DNA of 64,000 nucleotides from Armatimonadetes bacterium 55-13 (GCA_001898035.1 MKRX01000006.1:815653-879652); one strand, 5' to 3'; shown: positions 17,323 through 26,844, numbered from the stretch's first letter. Notes: generated by a model from the letters alone, not told the origin. Made by a program: numbers and translations.

Positions 17323-18854
17323 AGAAACTCCTATTCCCCCTCGCCGCCCTCATTCTCGTCCTCGCCGGTTGTAAGTCTGGAGAAGTTGCCCACGAGGATG
17401 AGCACGGTCACGAGGAGCCCGGCCACAGCGAATCCGTAGAACTCACCCCCGCCGCCGAGGAAATCGCCGGCATCGAAGTCGAGCCCGCCACCCTGCGCCC
17501 CATGCAGGCCACCCTCCAGGTCCCCGGCGTCGTCAATAGCACCACCCAAGGCAGAGCAGTCGTCACCCCGCCGGTAGCCGGTCGCATCGTGACCCTCTCC
17601 GTTCAACCCGGAGACAAGGTCACCAAGGGTCAAACTCTCGCCGTCATCGAGTCGTCAGAACTCGCCCTGTCCTGGACTTCCATCGCCGAAGCCCAGCGAG
17701 CCCGAGACGCCGCCAGTGCCGACCTGAAGCGAGAAATCGCTGAACTCAGCCTCGCCCAAACCAAACTCACCGCTGCGCGCACCAACCTCAGGCGTCAGCA
17801 AGAGTTCGTCAAGGCGGGCGCCTACAGCCAGGCCCCCATTCAGCAAGCCCAAAGCGAACTGAACGAAGCCCAGAGCGAACTCCTCAGCGTCCAGCAAGAA
17901 CAAGCCTCCCACGCCGAACAGTTCCGCCGAACCGAAAACCTGTTTAACGACGGCCTGGTGTCCAAAGCCGACCTCGAAGCCGCCCGTCTCGAACTCCAAC
18001 AAGACGAAATTCGCCTCGATAAAGCCAAGTCCCGGGTTGCCCAAGCCAAACTAACCTACGAACGCGAAAAGAACATCTCCCAAAAGGGTCTGCTCAACGC
18101 GCGAGAACTCCAAACCGCCGAGGCCGAGGTCCGAACCGCGGAGTTAGAGCGACAGCGAGCCGAAATCTCCGTCCAATCCGCCCGCGCCGCCCTTGCCAAT
18201 GCCCAAAAAGCCATCGGCAACGCCCAGGCCTCTTACCGAACCTACACCGGGGGCGGCGCCGCCTCCGTCGGACGCGTCACCCTCGTCGCCCCCATTTACG
18301 GCATCGTTACCCATCTCGACGTCACCCGTGGCCAAGCCATCGACCGCACTCAAGCTCTCCTGGAAGTCGAAAACCTAGAGTCCGTCTGGGTCACCGCCAA
18401 TGTGCCGGAGAAGGACGCCGCCAAGATCGTCAAGGGCGCGTCCGTATCCGTCCACGTCTCCGCCAACCCGGATCAAGAGTTCTCTGGCATCGTCCAAGTC
18501 GTCGCCGGTCGGCTCGATCCCAAAACCCGTTCCATCCCCGTGCAATGCCTCATTGTCGATGCCCGAGGTCGTCTCAAGCCCGACATGTTCGCCACCGTCC
18601 ACCTCGGACTCGGCGCCTCCCAAGACTCCCTCTCCATCCCCAAATCCGCCCTCGTTTCAGAAGATCACGCCAGCTACGTCTTCGTGAAGGAAGGGAAGGG
18701 CTTCGAAAAGCGTGAGGTCAAGCTCGGACGCTCCAACGAAACTCATGTCGAGATCCTCGACGGCCTGGAAACCGGCGAACCCGTCGCCATCAAAGGCAGC
18801 TTCGTCCTCGCCAGCGAGCAGAAGAAGGACGAGTTGAAGGGGCATGAGCACTAA
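17319..18854 (+). CDS. czcB: Lipoprotein RND periplasmic adaptor for metal efflux (CzcB/CusB-like)
   Basis: A 511-residue membrane fusion protein. The lipobox LAGC puts a lipid on Cys18, and a His/Glu-rich stretch (HEDEHGHEEPGH, residues 26-37) may pick up metal. The barrel-lipoyl half-motif is VVTPPVAGRIVTLSVQPGDKV and its partner is VTLVAPIYGIVTHLD. Between them lies a long Ala/Gln-rich alpha-hairpin (about 110-310) for docking to the TolC-type channel, longer than in typical CusB. It overlaps both neighbours by 4 and 1 bp, so channel, adaptor and pump should be made in step. Confidence 0.93.
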   Translation: MKKLLFPLAALILVLAGCKSGEVAHEDEHGHEEPGHSESVELTPAAEEIAGIEVEPATLRPMQATLQVPGVVNSTTQGRAVVTPPVAGRIVTLSVQPGDKVTKGQTLAVIESSELALSWTSIAEAQRARDAASADLKREIAELSLAQTKLTAARTNLRRQQEFVKAGAYSQAPIQQAQSELNEAQSELLSVQQEQASHAEQFRRTENLFNDGLVSKADLEAARLELQQDEIRLDKAKSRVAQAKLTYEREKNISQKGLLNARELQTAEAEVRTAELERQRAEISVQSARAALANAQKAIGNAQASYRTYTGGGAASVGRVTLVAPIYGIVTHLDVTRGQAIDRTQALLEVENLESVWVTANVPEKDAAKIVKGASVSVHVSANPDQEFSGIVQVVAGRLDPKTRSIPVQCLIVDARGRLKPDMFATVHLGLGASQDSLSIPKSALVSEDHASYVFVKEGKGFEKREVKLGRSNETHVEILDGLETGEPVAIKGSFVLASEQKKDELKGHEH

Positions 18855-21800
18855 TGCTGGACAAGCTGCTTCATTTCAGCCTCACCCAGAGGTTCCTCAT
18901 CCTCTTGGCCACCCTCGCCATTGTTGGCGTCGGCTTCATCTCCTGGAACCAGCTCACGCTGGATGCCGTCCCGGACATCACCACCAACCAAGTCCAGATC
19001 AACACCGAAACCGGGGGCATGGGGCCACAGGAAATCGAGAAACTCGTTACCTTCCCCATCGAGACCAGCATGGGCGGCATTCCCGGCGTCCAAGAGGTCC
19101 GCAGCCTAAGCCAATATGGCCTCTCCCAGGTCACCGTCACGTTCGAGGACAACGTAGACGTTTACTTCGCCCGACAGTTGGTGAATGAACGCCTCAACAA
19201 CGTCAAGGAGCAGCTGCCGGAAGGGGTAGAAGCGCCCCAACTCGGCCCCGTCTCCACCGGTCTCGGCGATATCTACATGTACGCCATCGAGAGCGAAGAC
19301 CGGTCGCCGATGGAGCTTCGAACCCTCCAAGACTGGTTCATTTCCCCCCAACTTCGCACCGTCCCCGGCGTTGCCGAAGTGAACGCCGCCGATGGCAGCG
19401 TCAAGCAGTACCAAGTCATCGTCGACCCCAGCGCCCTCCTCGCCCGCGGAATCGCCGTCGATGAGGTCGTCGAAGCTCTGCAAAAGAACAACCGCAATGC
19501 GGGCGGCGGCGTGCTGGAACAAAACGGCGAGCGCATGATGATCCGCAGCGTGGGCATGGCCACCACGCGAGAAGACATCGAAAGCGTCGTCGTCAAATCG
19601 GAAGACGGCGTCCCCGTCTTGATCCGAGACGTCGCCGAGGTCACCCTCGGGGTCCCTGTCCTCACCGGCATCAGCACCAAAGATGGCCGAGAAACCATGC
19701 TCGCCGTGGTCATGATGCTCAAGGGCGCCAACGGACGCACCGTTGCCGATGCCGTGGACAAGAAAGTCCAGGAGATCAAGGCGCAACTGCCCAAGGACGT
19801 CACCCTCACCACCACCTATAACCGCTCAGATCTGGTCGGTTCCACCATCGGCACCGTCCAAAAAAGCCTGCTCGAAGGCGGCATCCTCGTCGTCGTCGTC
19901 TTACTCCTGCTCCTTGGCAACTTGCGCGGCGCCATCATCGTCGCCCTCGCCATCCCTCTCTCCATGCTCGTTGCCATCATTGGGATGAATCGGTTTGGCA
20001 TCTCGGGCAATCTCATGAGCCTGGGGGCCATCGATTTCGGACTCATCGTTGATGGCGCGGTCGTCATGATCGAGAACGCCGTTCGTCGGCTCGCCGAAGC
20101 CCGAGAACACGCCGGGAGAAAACTCTCGCGCCAAGAAGTGCGACATACCGTGTGGGAATCTTCCAAAGAAGTCGCCAAGCCCACCGCATTCGCCGTCAGC
20201 ATCATCACCGTGGTGTATCTCCCCATCCTCGCCTTGGAGGGCACGGAAGGGAAGATGTTCAAGCCCATGGCGTTCACCGTCGTGTTCGCCCTCATCGGGG
20301 CGCTCCTGCTAACGCTCACGCTCGTCCCCGTCCTTGCGTCCATGCTCCTCTCTGGAGACACCAAGGAAGGTCGCAACATCTTCATGGAGTTCCTCAGCCG
20401 GATCTATCGTCCGGTCCTGGACTTCGCCCTGCGCACCCGGGTCGCCATCGCCTCCGGTGCGGTAGTCCTGTTGGTCCTCGCCGGACTCGTCTTCTCCAAG
20501 CTCGGCTCGGAGTTCATCCCGCAACTGGATGAGGGGTCTCTCGTTATCCAGCCGGTGCGCGTCCGCACCGTCGATGCCGAGCAAACGGTCCGCCTCGTCA
20601 CCGCCATGGAAAAGAAGATTCGAGAAGTGCCGGAAGTCACCACGGTCTTCTCTCGTAGCGGCACCCCCGAGGTTGCCACCGACCCCATGCCCCTCAGCCT
20701 CACCGATAGCTTCATCATGCTCAAGCCCCGTCACGAATGGCGAAAGGGGCTGTCCAAAGAGAAGCTCATCGAAGAGATCAGCCAAAAGGTGGCCGACGTC
20801 CCCGGTCAAGGCTATAACTTCTCCCAACCGATCCAGATGCGGTTCGCGGAGCTCGTTTCTGGCGTTAAGGCCGATATCGGCATCAAGGTCTTCGGTGAGG
20901 ATCTGGAGGCCCTAAAGGACCAAGCGGATCAGATCGCCGCCATCGTTCGGGCCATCCCCGGCGCGAAGGACGTAGAAGTAGAGCAGGTGGATGAAGTCCC
21001 CGTGCTCCAGATCGATATCGACCGCCAGGCAATCTCCCGCGTGGGGGTGAATGTCGATGACATTCAGGAACTCATTGCCGTCGCCCTCGGCGGGGAACCC
21101 ATTGGTCAGATCGTTGAAGGCGACAAGCGATTCGCCCTCACTGTCAACCTCCCCCATCAAGTCCGAAACGACGTGGAGGCCATCAAATCGCTCCTCGTCG
21201 AAAAGCCAGACGGGGGCGCGGTTCCCCTCAGTTCGCTGGCGGAAATCCGAAACGTTCCCGCCCCCGCCCAGATCAGTCGGGAAAGCGGTAAGCGCCGCGT
21301 AGTGGTCCAGCTCAATGTGCGCGGACGCGACCTCGGCTCGTTCGTGGAAGACGCCCAGCGGGCCATCGCGCAAAGGGTCAAACTCCCCGAGGGCTACTAC
21401 CTCACCTGGGGTGGCCAATTCGAAAACCTCCAACAGGCGGGTGCCCGGCTCGCCATCGTCGTCCCCATCGCCCTCGCCCTCATCTTCCTGCTCCTCTTCT
21501 CCACCTTCGGGTCGCTGAAGCAGGCGCTGCTGATTTTCACCGGGGTTCCTCTGGCGGTGACCGGCGGAATCTTTGCGCTTGCCACTCGCGGAATGCCATT
21601 CAGCATCACCGCCGGTGTAGGCTTTATTGCGCTCTCCGGCGTGGCGGTCCTGAACGGCGTGGTCATGGTCTCCGCGATCAATCGCCTGCGAGAGTTGGGA
21701 AGTAACGTGAGGGAAGCAGTAAGAGATGGCGCCTATCAAAGGCTTCGACCCGTGCTCATGACCGCGCTGGTCGCGGCGCTCGGATTCATCCCCATGGCGC

Positions 21801-21949
21801 TCAACACCGGCATCGGGGCGGAAGTTCAACGCCCGCTCGCCACCGTCGTCATCGGCGGCATCGTCTCCTCGACCCTGCTCACCTTGGTCGTCCTTCCCGC
21901 TCTGTACGTCTGGTTTGAACGAGACCAGGCGAAGGAGGAAGTCCTTTGA
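18854..21949 (+). CDS. czcA: Heavy-metal RND efflux pump, CzcA type
   Basis: A 1031-residue, 12-helix proton-driven exporter of the HME-RND family. TM4 carries DFGLIVDGAVVMIEN (near 394-408). The DFG...DGA...EN pattern is that of CzcA-like divalent-cation pumps (Zn, Co, Cd), whereas CusA-like Cu/Ag pumps have DAA. Other landmarks are the N-terminal LTLDAVPDITTNQVQINT and the ARQLVNERL porter segment. It begins one base inside the adaptor stop and ends with a 4-bp overlap on the P-type ATPase gene. Metal preference is inferred from the TM4 motif only. Confidence 0.95.
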   Translation: MLDKLLHFSLTQRFLILLATLAIVGVGFISWNQLTLDAVPDITTNQVQINTETGGMGPQEIEKLVTFPIETSMGGIPGVQEVRSLSQYGLSQVTVTFEDNVDVYFARQLVNERLNNVKEQLPEGVEAPQLGPVSTGLGDIYMYAIESEDRSPMELRTLQDWFISPQLRTVPGVAEVNAADGSVKQYQVIVDPSALLARGIAVDEVVEALQKNNRNAGGGVLEQNGERMMIRSVGMATTREDIESVVVKSEDGVPVLIRDVAEVTLGVPVLTGISTKDGRETMLAVVMMLKGANGRTVADAVDKKVQEIKAQLPKDVTLTTTYNRSDLVGSTIGTVQKSLLEGGILVVVVLLLLLGNLRGAIIVALAIPLSMLVAIIGMNRFGISGNLMSLGAIDFGLIVDGAVVMIENAVRRLAEAREHAGRKLSRQEVRHTVWESSKEVAKPTAFAVSIITVVYLPILALEGTEGKMFKPMAFTVVFALIGALLLTLTLVPVLASMLLSGDTKEGRNIFMEFLSRIYRPVLDFALRTRVAIASGAVVLLVLAGLVFSKLGSEFIPQLDEGSLVIQPVRVRTVDAEQTVRLVTAMEKKIREVPEVTTVFSRSGTPEVATDPMPLSLTDSFIMLKPRHEWRKGLSKEKLIEEISQKVADVPGQGYNFSQPIQMRFAELVSGVKADIGIKVFGEDLEALKDQADQIAAIVRAIPGAKDVEVEQVDEVPVLQIDIDRQAISRVGVNVDDIQELIAVALGGEPIGQIVEGDKRFALTVNLPHQVRNDVEAIKSLLVEKPDGGAVPLSSLAEIRNVPAPAQISRESGKRRVVVQLNVRGRDLGSFVEDAQRAIAQRVKLPEGYYLTWGGQFENLQQAGARLAIVVPIALALIFLLLFSTFGSLKQALLIFTGVPLAVTGGIFALATRGMPFSITAGVGFIALSGVAVLNGVVMVSAINRLRELGSNVREAVRDGAYQRLRPVLMTALVAALGFIPMALNTGIGAEVQRPLATVVIGGIVSSTLLTLVVLPALYVWFERDQAKEEVL

Positions 21950-24027
21950 TTCGGTCCGAGTCCTACATCATCGACAAGATGGATTGCCCAGTCGAGGAGC
22001 AGCTTATCCAGAAGCGACTCGCCAAGGAGCCCGGCGTCCGATCGCTCAAGTTCGATCTGATGAACCGAAATCTGACCGTCGAGCATGAACTGGACTCGGA
22101 CGCCACCATCCTCAAGGCGCTCGACGAAATCGGAATGGCCCCCAGCGCCCCCGATGCCGAGCCATCGGCAACGCCCAAGATCTCAGCCAACTGGCTCTTG
22201 GGCATTGCCCTCGTCCTCGCCCTGGGCAGCGAAATCGTCGGTTGGGTTCTCAAGCAGGAAAGGAGTTGGCCCGTCATCGGCTTGTCCGTTCTCGCAATCC
22301 TGCTCTCGGGGCGAGAGACCTTTACCAAGGGCCTCATCGCCGTCCGCACTCTCACCCTGAACATCAACTTTCTGATGTCGGTGGCCGTGGTCGGGGCGCT
22401 GGTCATCGGCTCCTGGCCGGAAGCCGCCATGGTCACCGTCCTCTTCGCCATTGCCGAAAAGATCGAGGCCTACTCCTTGGATCGCGCCCGAAATGCCGTG
22501 CGGTCTCTTATGGAAATGGCCCCCGATGAAGCGCTCCGACAACTCGAATCCGGCGCATGGGAGTCGGTGAGCGTGTGTCAGGTCAGCGTCGGCGATCTCC
22601 TTCGCGTGAAGCCGGGCGAACGTATTCCCCTGGATGGCGAAGTCCAAAACGGACGAAGCGCCGTGAATCAGGCGCCCATCACCGGCGAGAGTATGCCGGT
22701 GGAAAAAGCCGCTGGCGATACGCTGTTCGCTGGCTGTATCAACGGAGAGGGAGTGCTCGAATTCCGAGTGACCGAAATGAAGGGTCACACCACCTTGGAC
22801 CGTATCATCGCGACAGTCCAAGAGGCTCAGGCGTCCCGCGCTCCCACCCAACGTTTTGTCGACTCCTTCGCCCGGGTTTACACCCCCATCGTTTTCCTCG
22901 TCGCCGTACTCGTGGCCACCCTCCCCCTCGCCTTCGGCCAACCCTTCTACCCCTGGCTCTACAAGGCGTTGGTGATGCTCGTCATCGCGTGCCCCTGCGC
23001 TCTCGTCATCTCCACCCCCGTCACCGTCGTCAGCGGACTCGCCGCCGCCGCCCATCGAGGCATTCTCATCAAGGGAGGCGCGTATCTGGAGTCGGGCCGC
23101 CACCTTAAATTGGTCGCCCTCGATAAGACCGGAACCTTAACTGAAGGCAAGCCCAAACTCACCGACGTTCTCCCGCTTCACGGCTTCGACCGAGACCACG
23201 CTCTTCGCATCGCCGCCAGTTTGGAAGCGCTCAGCGATCACCCCATTGCCCAAGCCATCGCCCGCGAATGGCAAGGAGACCTCGCGGCGGTTCAGAACTT
23301 CGAATCGAAAACGGGTCGCGGCGTCATCGGTGAGATCGAAGGTCAAAACTACATCCTCGGGAATCACCGCATGACCGAGGAGGAAAATGTCTGCTGCGAC
23401 CACGTTCACGACGCCCTTGCTCAACTGGAGTCGGAAGGGAAGACCACCGTCATCCTCGCCAATGACAAGGAAGCCATCGCCGTCTTCGGAGTCGCCGACG
23501 TCCTGCGCCCTGAGAGCGTTGCGGCCGTCAAGGAACTCCACGCCCTCGGCGTCAAAACCGCCATCCTGACCGGCGATAATCAACGCACCGCAGAAGCCAT
23601 TGCCCTCGCGGCGAACATCGACGATGTCCGCGCCGAACTGCTGCCAACCGACAAGCTTGCCGCCATCGAATCCTATCAAACCAACTACGCTTCGGTGGGC
23701 ATGGTCGGCGATGGCATCAACGACGCTCCTGCCCTCGCCAAGGCCTCCATCGGCTTCGCCATGGGCGCCGTCGGAACCGACACCGCCCTCGAAACCGCCG
23801 ACGTGGCCCTCATGAAGGATGACCTGCGCAAACTCCCCGAGTTCATCCACCTCAGCCGCAAGACCGCATCAATCCTCACCCAAAACATCGCCATCGCCCT
23901 GGGCATCAAAGCCGTCTTCTTCACCCTCGCCCTCATCGGCAAATCCACCCTCTGGATGGCCGTCTTCGCCGACATGGGCGCCAGCCTCATCGTCGTCGCC
24001 AACGGCCTAAGAATGCTCAAGAAGTAG
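21946..24027 (+). CDS. zntA: Heavy-metal P-type ATPase (Zn/Cd/Pb type)
   Basis: A 693-residue P1B-type ATPase that exports divalent metal from the cytoplasm. It has an N-terminal HMA-like domain (about 1-70), TGESMPVEK in the actuator near 245, the CPC metal site in IACPCALVIS near 350, the phosphorylated Asp in DKTGTLTEG near 393, the SDHPIAQA motif, and GDGINDAPAL near 586. The HMA domain has MDCPVEEQ in place of the CxxC pair, so metal capture there may use Cys plus Glu. The TTG start overlaps the czcA stop, giving a two-stage export pathway: cytoplasm to periplasm, then periplasm to outside. Confidence 0.92.
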   Translation: MIRSESYIIDKMDCPVEEQLIQKRLAKEPGVRSLKFDLMNRNLTVEHELDSDATILKALDEIGMAPSAPDAEPSATPKISANWLLGIALVLALGSEIVGWVLKQERSWPVIGLSVLAILLSGRETFTKGLIAVRTLTLNINFLMSVAVVGALVIGSWPEAAMVTVLFAIAEKIEAYSLDRARNAVRSLMEMAPDEALRQLESGAWESVSVCQVSVGDLLRVKPGERIPLDGEVQNGRSAVNQAPITGESMPVEKAAGDTLFAGCINGEGVLEFRVTEMKGHTTLDRIIATVQEAQASRAPTQRFVDSFARVYTPIVFLVAVLVATLPLAFGQPFYPWLYKALVMLVIACPCALVISTPVTVVSGLAAAAHRGILIKGGAYLESGRHLKLVALDKTGTLTEGKPKLTDVLPLHGFDRDHALRIAASLEALSDHPIAQAIAREWQGDLAAVQNFESKTGRGVIGEIEGQNYILGNHRMTEEENVCCDHVHDALAQLESEGKTTVILANDKEAIAVFGVADVLRPESVAAVKELHALGVKTAILTGDNQRTAEAIALAANIDDVRAELLPTDKLAAIESYQTNYASVGMVGDGINDAPALAKASIGFAMGAVGTDTALETADVALMKDDLRKLPEFIHLSRKTASILTQNIAIALGIKAVFFTLALIGKSTLWMAVFADMGASLIVVANGLRMLKK

Positions 24028-24086
24028 TCCTCATGTCGCTTGCTTAGCACCAATGCCCTCTAAATCCAGCCCACGGTAGGGGTAGT

Positions 24087-24104
24087 CGCGGGTGGGGTCC
24101 CGCG
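24087..24104. repeat. Hairpin repeat, second copy of the GTGGGGTCCC family
   Basis: CGCGGG-TGGGGT-CCCGCG. Compared with 9816-9833 (CGTGGG-TGGGGT-CCCACG) the loop is identical and the single stem difference is compensated on the other arm. It lies in a 214-bp gene-free stretch (24028-24241) that otherwise shows only GCAAAGC-like short iterations near 24200. Confidence 0.7.
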
Positions 24105-24241
24105 CTGAGTGCCATCACACTCCGAGCGATTCCAAAGGGATTTCGTCCGATAGCGCCGGGTTGGAGCCGCGAAGCGTCTCCTGCCTCGGTAGTCAGGACA
24201 ACGCAAAGCCAAGCAAAGCAACGCAGAGCCACAGCCCAGCC

Positions 24242-25075
24242 TCACCTTAATCTAAACCCGTTGTCCGTCGCCTCAAACACCAAATCCCGATGCTCGTCTG
24301 TGCGAAGGACCTCAATCCCTCGCTCCCTCAACGCGTCCAAAACCGACTGATGCGGATGCCCATACGGGTTATCTCGTCCGCAACTCACCACCGCCACCTT
24401 CGGCTGGATCTGATCCAACCACGCGCTGCCCGAAGCCGTCCGACTCCCGTGGTGTCCGGCATGCAGCACCTGTGCCGTCCACCCGGTCTCCCCCGCGATC
24501 CGAGCTTCCACCGGAATCGAAGCGTCACCCGAAAACACCGCGCTCGCCTTCCCATCGGAGATCCGAACAAACATCGACCCATCGTTATCCGGCTCCCCCT
24601 CCACCCACCGAGGCGTCCGAATCTCAAGTGAAAACCGACCAATCTTCGCATCCGCCCGACGGCCAAACCAAATCACCCGGTCCGGCTGAACGCCCGCTTC
24701 CCGAAGGGTCGTCAGCAAATCCGGGTGGTCTCGAAACTGATCGGACACCCCGACCTGCGCCCCCGGATGGGCCCGAAGAATCGCCGCTAACCCTCCAATG
24801 TGATCCGAATCGGGATGCGACAGAAGAATCAAAGAAATCTTGGCGACTCCGTAAGAGCGAAGCCGTGGAACAACGATTCGCCCTCCTGCATCGAAGGCAT
24901 CCGTCTTCGGCCCTGCGTCAATCAAGATCGCCGTTCCCTCGGTCTCAAACAGGGTGCAATCCCCCTGTCCCACCGAGAAGAAGATCAACCGAGTCGGCCC
25001 CGGTCGTAGCCCCAAGGCCACGCCGATGACCCCCGAGAGGATCAGCGCCAGGACAAGGCTAAGCCGGCCGAACAC
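24242..25075 (-). CDS. comEC: ComEC C-terminal half: metallo-beta-lactamase domain protein
   Basis: A 277-residue protein corresponding to the C-terminal nuclease-like part of ComEC/Rec2. It has one N-terminal hydrophobic segment, then FFSVGQGDCTL, the metal motif SHPDSDHIGG (residues 86-95), NDGSMFVR, FSGDA, HAGHHGSRTA and SCGRDNPYGHP. These match the domain thought to degrade the non-transforming DNA strand. The GTG start has GAGG five bases upstream and lies 17 bp inside the preceding channel gene, so the usual single ComEC chain is made as two coupled polypeptides. Confidence 0.88.
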   Translation of the reverse strand: MFGRLSLVLALILSGVIGVALGLRPGPTRLIFFSVGQGDCTLFETEGTAILIDAGPKTDAFDAGGRIVVPRLRSYGVAKISLILLSHPDSDHIGGLAAILRAHPGAQVGVSDQFRDHPDLLTTLREAGVQPDRVIWFGRRADAKIGRFSLEIRTPRWVEGEPDNDGSMFVRISDGKASAVFSGDASIPVEARIAGETGWTAQVLHAGHHGSRTASGSAWLDQIQPKVAVVSCGRDNPYGHPHQSVLDALRERGIEVLRTDEHRDLVFEATDNGFRLR

Positions 25076-26438
25076 GTCGCCTCGCTAATGCCAAAACCAA
25101 CACATAGATCAGGACCAGCCAGTACCCGCTGAAACTCGCCGGCAGCGTCGGGTTCAAAGAAAGCCGACCCATGCCCGAGAGCACCGCCTGCATCTCGATC
25201 ACCAGCCGCCCAACCAAGAGCTTCATGAGCCCCACCGCGAAGGGAAGGAGCACAAACCGCAATCCAAAGGACACCAAAGCCGCCACCACGGAAACCATCA
25301 CGATCGGCGCGATGATGAGGTTCGCTGGCAACGTGGTGATCGAGACGAATCCAAAGTAGAAAGCCACCATCGGAGCGGTGGCCGCAAACGCAATCAGCGT
25401 CGTCCGATACCCCTCCTTCAGCTTCTCCAAAACCCACTCCTTCGGCGTCTCCACCCGGTCCGAGTCCATCCGACCAAACAGCCCGAATGCACCGACCGTC
25501 AAGAACGAAAACTGAAAGCCAATATCAAACACCGCAAGGGGAACGAAAACCAGATATCCCACCGCAGCAAACGCTAATGCCGAAAGCAGATCTGATTCCC
25601 GCTCCCAAAGGTAAGCGGTCAATCCTAACATCGACATCACCACCGAACGGACGATCGCCGACTGCAAGCCCGCTGCGCATGCGTAAAGCGCCAGCAACAG
25701 CCCCAACCCCACCAACATCCATCCCCGAGGAATGGGAAGCAGTCGCAACAGTCTTTCCAACACCCACGCGATGACAAAAACGTGGAGCCCCGACGCGGAA
25801 ATGATGTGGATGGTCCCCGTCGCTCTCAGGTCATCCTTAAATCCATCGTCCAAGCCTTCGTCCACGTTGAAACAAAGCGCATCCACCACCGCCGCCTCGC
25901 GAGCCCCCAGCGCCTCGTGAGTGAAGTCGACAAAACCTCGCCGAATTCCCATCGCCGCCCGATACCAACTCGGCCCCCGTTCCTTCACCTCCAGCGAATC
26001 GGTTCGAAGCCTCCCGACGATCCCGTGGCTCAAGTAAAAATCTTCCGTCCCCTCTTTCAGCGGCCGAACCGACCCTTTCACTGAAACGAGATCGCCCAAA
26101 CTGACATCGGCATCCCGATCTTGGGTTGTCACCAACCGGTGCCCCTCGAACTCCAACTCAAACCCCAGCCGGTCGCTGTACAGCCGAGGCATGCTCACCA
26201 CCCGAACGTCCCCCGCGACCATCTGATGATCCAGCACGCCTTGCTCGGGAATCCGTGGCGCCAAAATCAGCCCCAATCCAAACCCCAGAACGATCGCCCA
26301 CCCCGCCCGGATCTCACGGGTGTAGACAAGCAATGGGATTAAGAAAAGAACGTTAAAATTATACGTAAGTGAAGAAAGTCCAACGATGAGGCCCGCTGCC
26401 AAGAGCAGCAGCGGTCTATTGAGAAGTTCCGCTCTCAT
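25059..26438 (-). CDS. comEC: ComEC N-terminal half: DNA-uptake channel protein
   Basis: A 459-residue polytopic membrane protein with the N-terminal DUF4131/OB-like region (about 60-150) and the Competence domain (about 180-440), including the hallmark IHIISASGLHVFVIA. It should form the inner-membrane channel for incoming single-stranded DNA. It stops after LALARRRVRPA, exactly where a full-length ComEC would run into its metallo-beta-lactamase domain, which is encoded by the overlapping next gene in another frame. The start overlaps the dciA-like gene by 23 bp. Confidence 0.9.
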   Translation of the reverse strand: MRAELLNRPLLLLAAGLIVGLSSLTYNFNVLFLIPLLVYTREIRAGWAIVLGFGLGLILAPRIPEQGVLDHQMVAGDVRVVSMPRLYSDRLGFELEFEGHRLVTTQDRDADVSLGDLVSVKGSVRPLKEGTEDFYLSHGIVGRLRTDSLEVKERGPSWYRAAMGIRRGFVDFTHEALGAREAAVVDALCFNVDEGLDDGFKDDLRATGTIHIISASGLHVFVIAWVLERLLRLLPIPRGWMLVGLGLLLALYACAAGLQSAIVRSVVMSMLGLTAYLWERESDLLSALAFAAVGYLVFVPLAVFDIGFQFSFLTVGAFGLFGRMDSDRVETPKEWVLEKLKEGYRTTLIAFAATAPMVAFYFGFVSITTLPANLIIAPIVMVSVVAALVSFGLRFVLLPFAVGLMKLLVGRLVIEMQAVLSGMGRLSLNPTLPASFSGYWLVLIYVLVLALARRRVRPA

Positions 26439-26844
26439 CCGGCCATTCCTTCAACCGTTGTTCCGCGATTTCACGAATCGAAAGACCGGTTTTGTCAGCC
26501 CTCGGCGGCTTGGGCTTGTCTTTTTCAACGTTGACCTCTTGAGCCTCCTTGGCCGGCAACGGACGCACGCCAAATCTCAGGTCAATAAACAGCGATGGTT
26601 CCCCCGACTTATCCGCCAGTTTCTGCAAGATGCGATCCTTGATCATCCGCAGCTCCTGCGCCCAAGCAGAGCCTTGGACAGAAACCCAAACCGTCCCCCG
26701 ATCATAGCGATCTGGATGAGACTTCTCCGCCAAACCTGGACCCACAATCGAATCCCACTCCCGCAAGACTCGCTGCGCCCGAGCCGCTCGCAAAACCTCG
26801 TCCCGCCCAATGGCGGGCTTGATCATATGTTGAAGTTTTCTCAC
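26416..26844 (-). CDS. dciA: DUF721/DciA-like protein
   Basis: A 142-residue protein with the DUF721 domain: ARAQRVLREWDSIVGPGLAEKSHPDRYDRGTVWVSVQGSAWAQELRMIKDRILQKL (quoted here as positions about 21-77; key WDxIVG and SAWAQEL motifs). DciA loads the replicative helicase in bacteria lacking DnaC or DnaI, and recF-dciA neighbours are known in other phyla. A charged linker and a short C-terminal helix follow. The GTG start overlaps the recF stop (GTGA) and the 3' end overlaps comEC by 23 bp, so the three genes are one transcription unit. Confidence 0.85.
   Translation of the reverse strand: MRKLQHMIKPAIGRDEVLRAARAQRVLREWDSIVGPGLAEKSHPDRYDRGTVWVSVQGSAWAQELRMIKDRILQKLADKSGEPSLFIDLRFGVRPLPAKEAQEVNVEKDKPKPPRADKTGLSIREIAEQRLKEWPDESGTSQ

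Noticed and set aside
20912..21829. 305-codon open frame on the minus strand
   Set aside because: Antisense shadow of the CzcA-type pump gene.
25059..25075. Sequencing frameshift within comEC
   Set aside because: Not excluded, but the second frame has its own GTG with a ribosome site at normal spacing, so I kept two genes.
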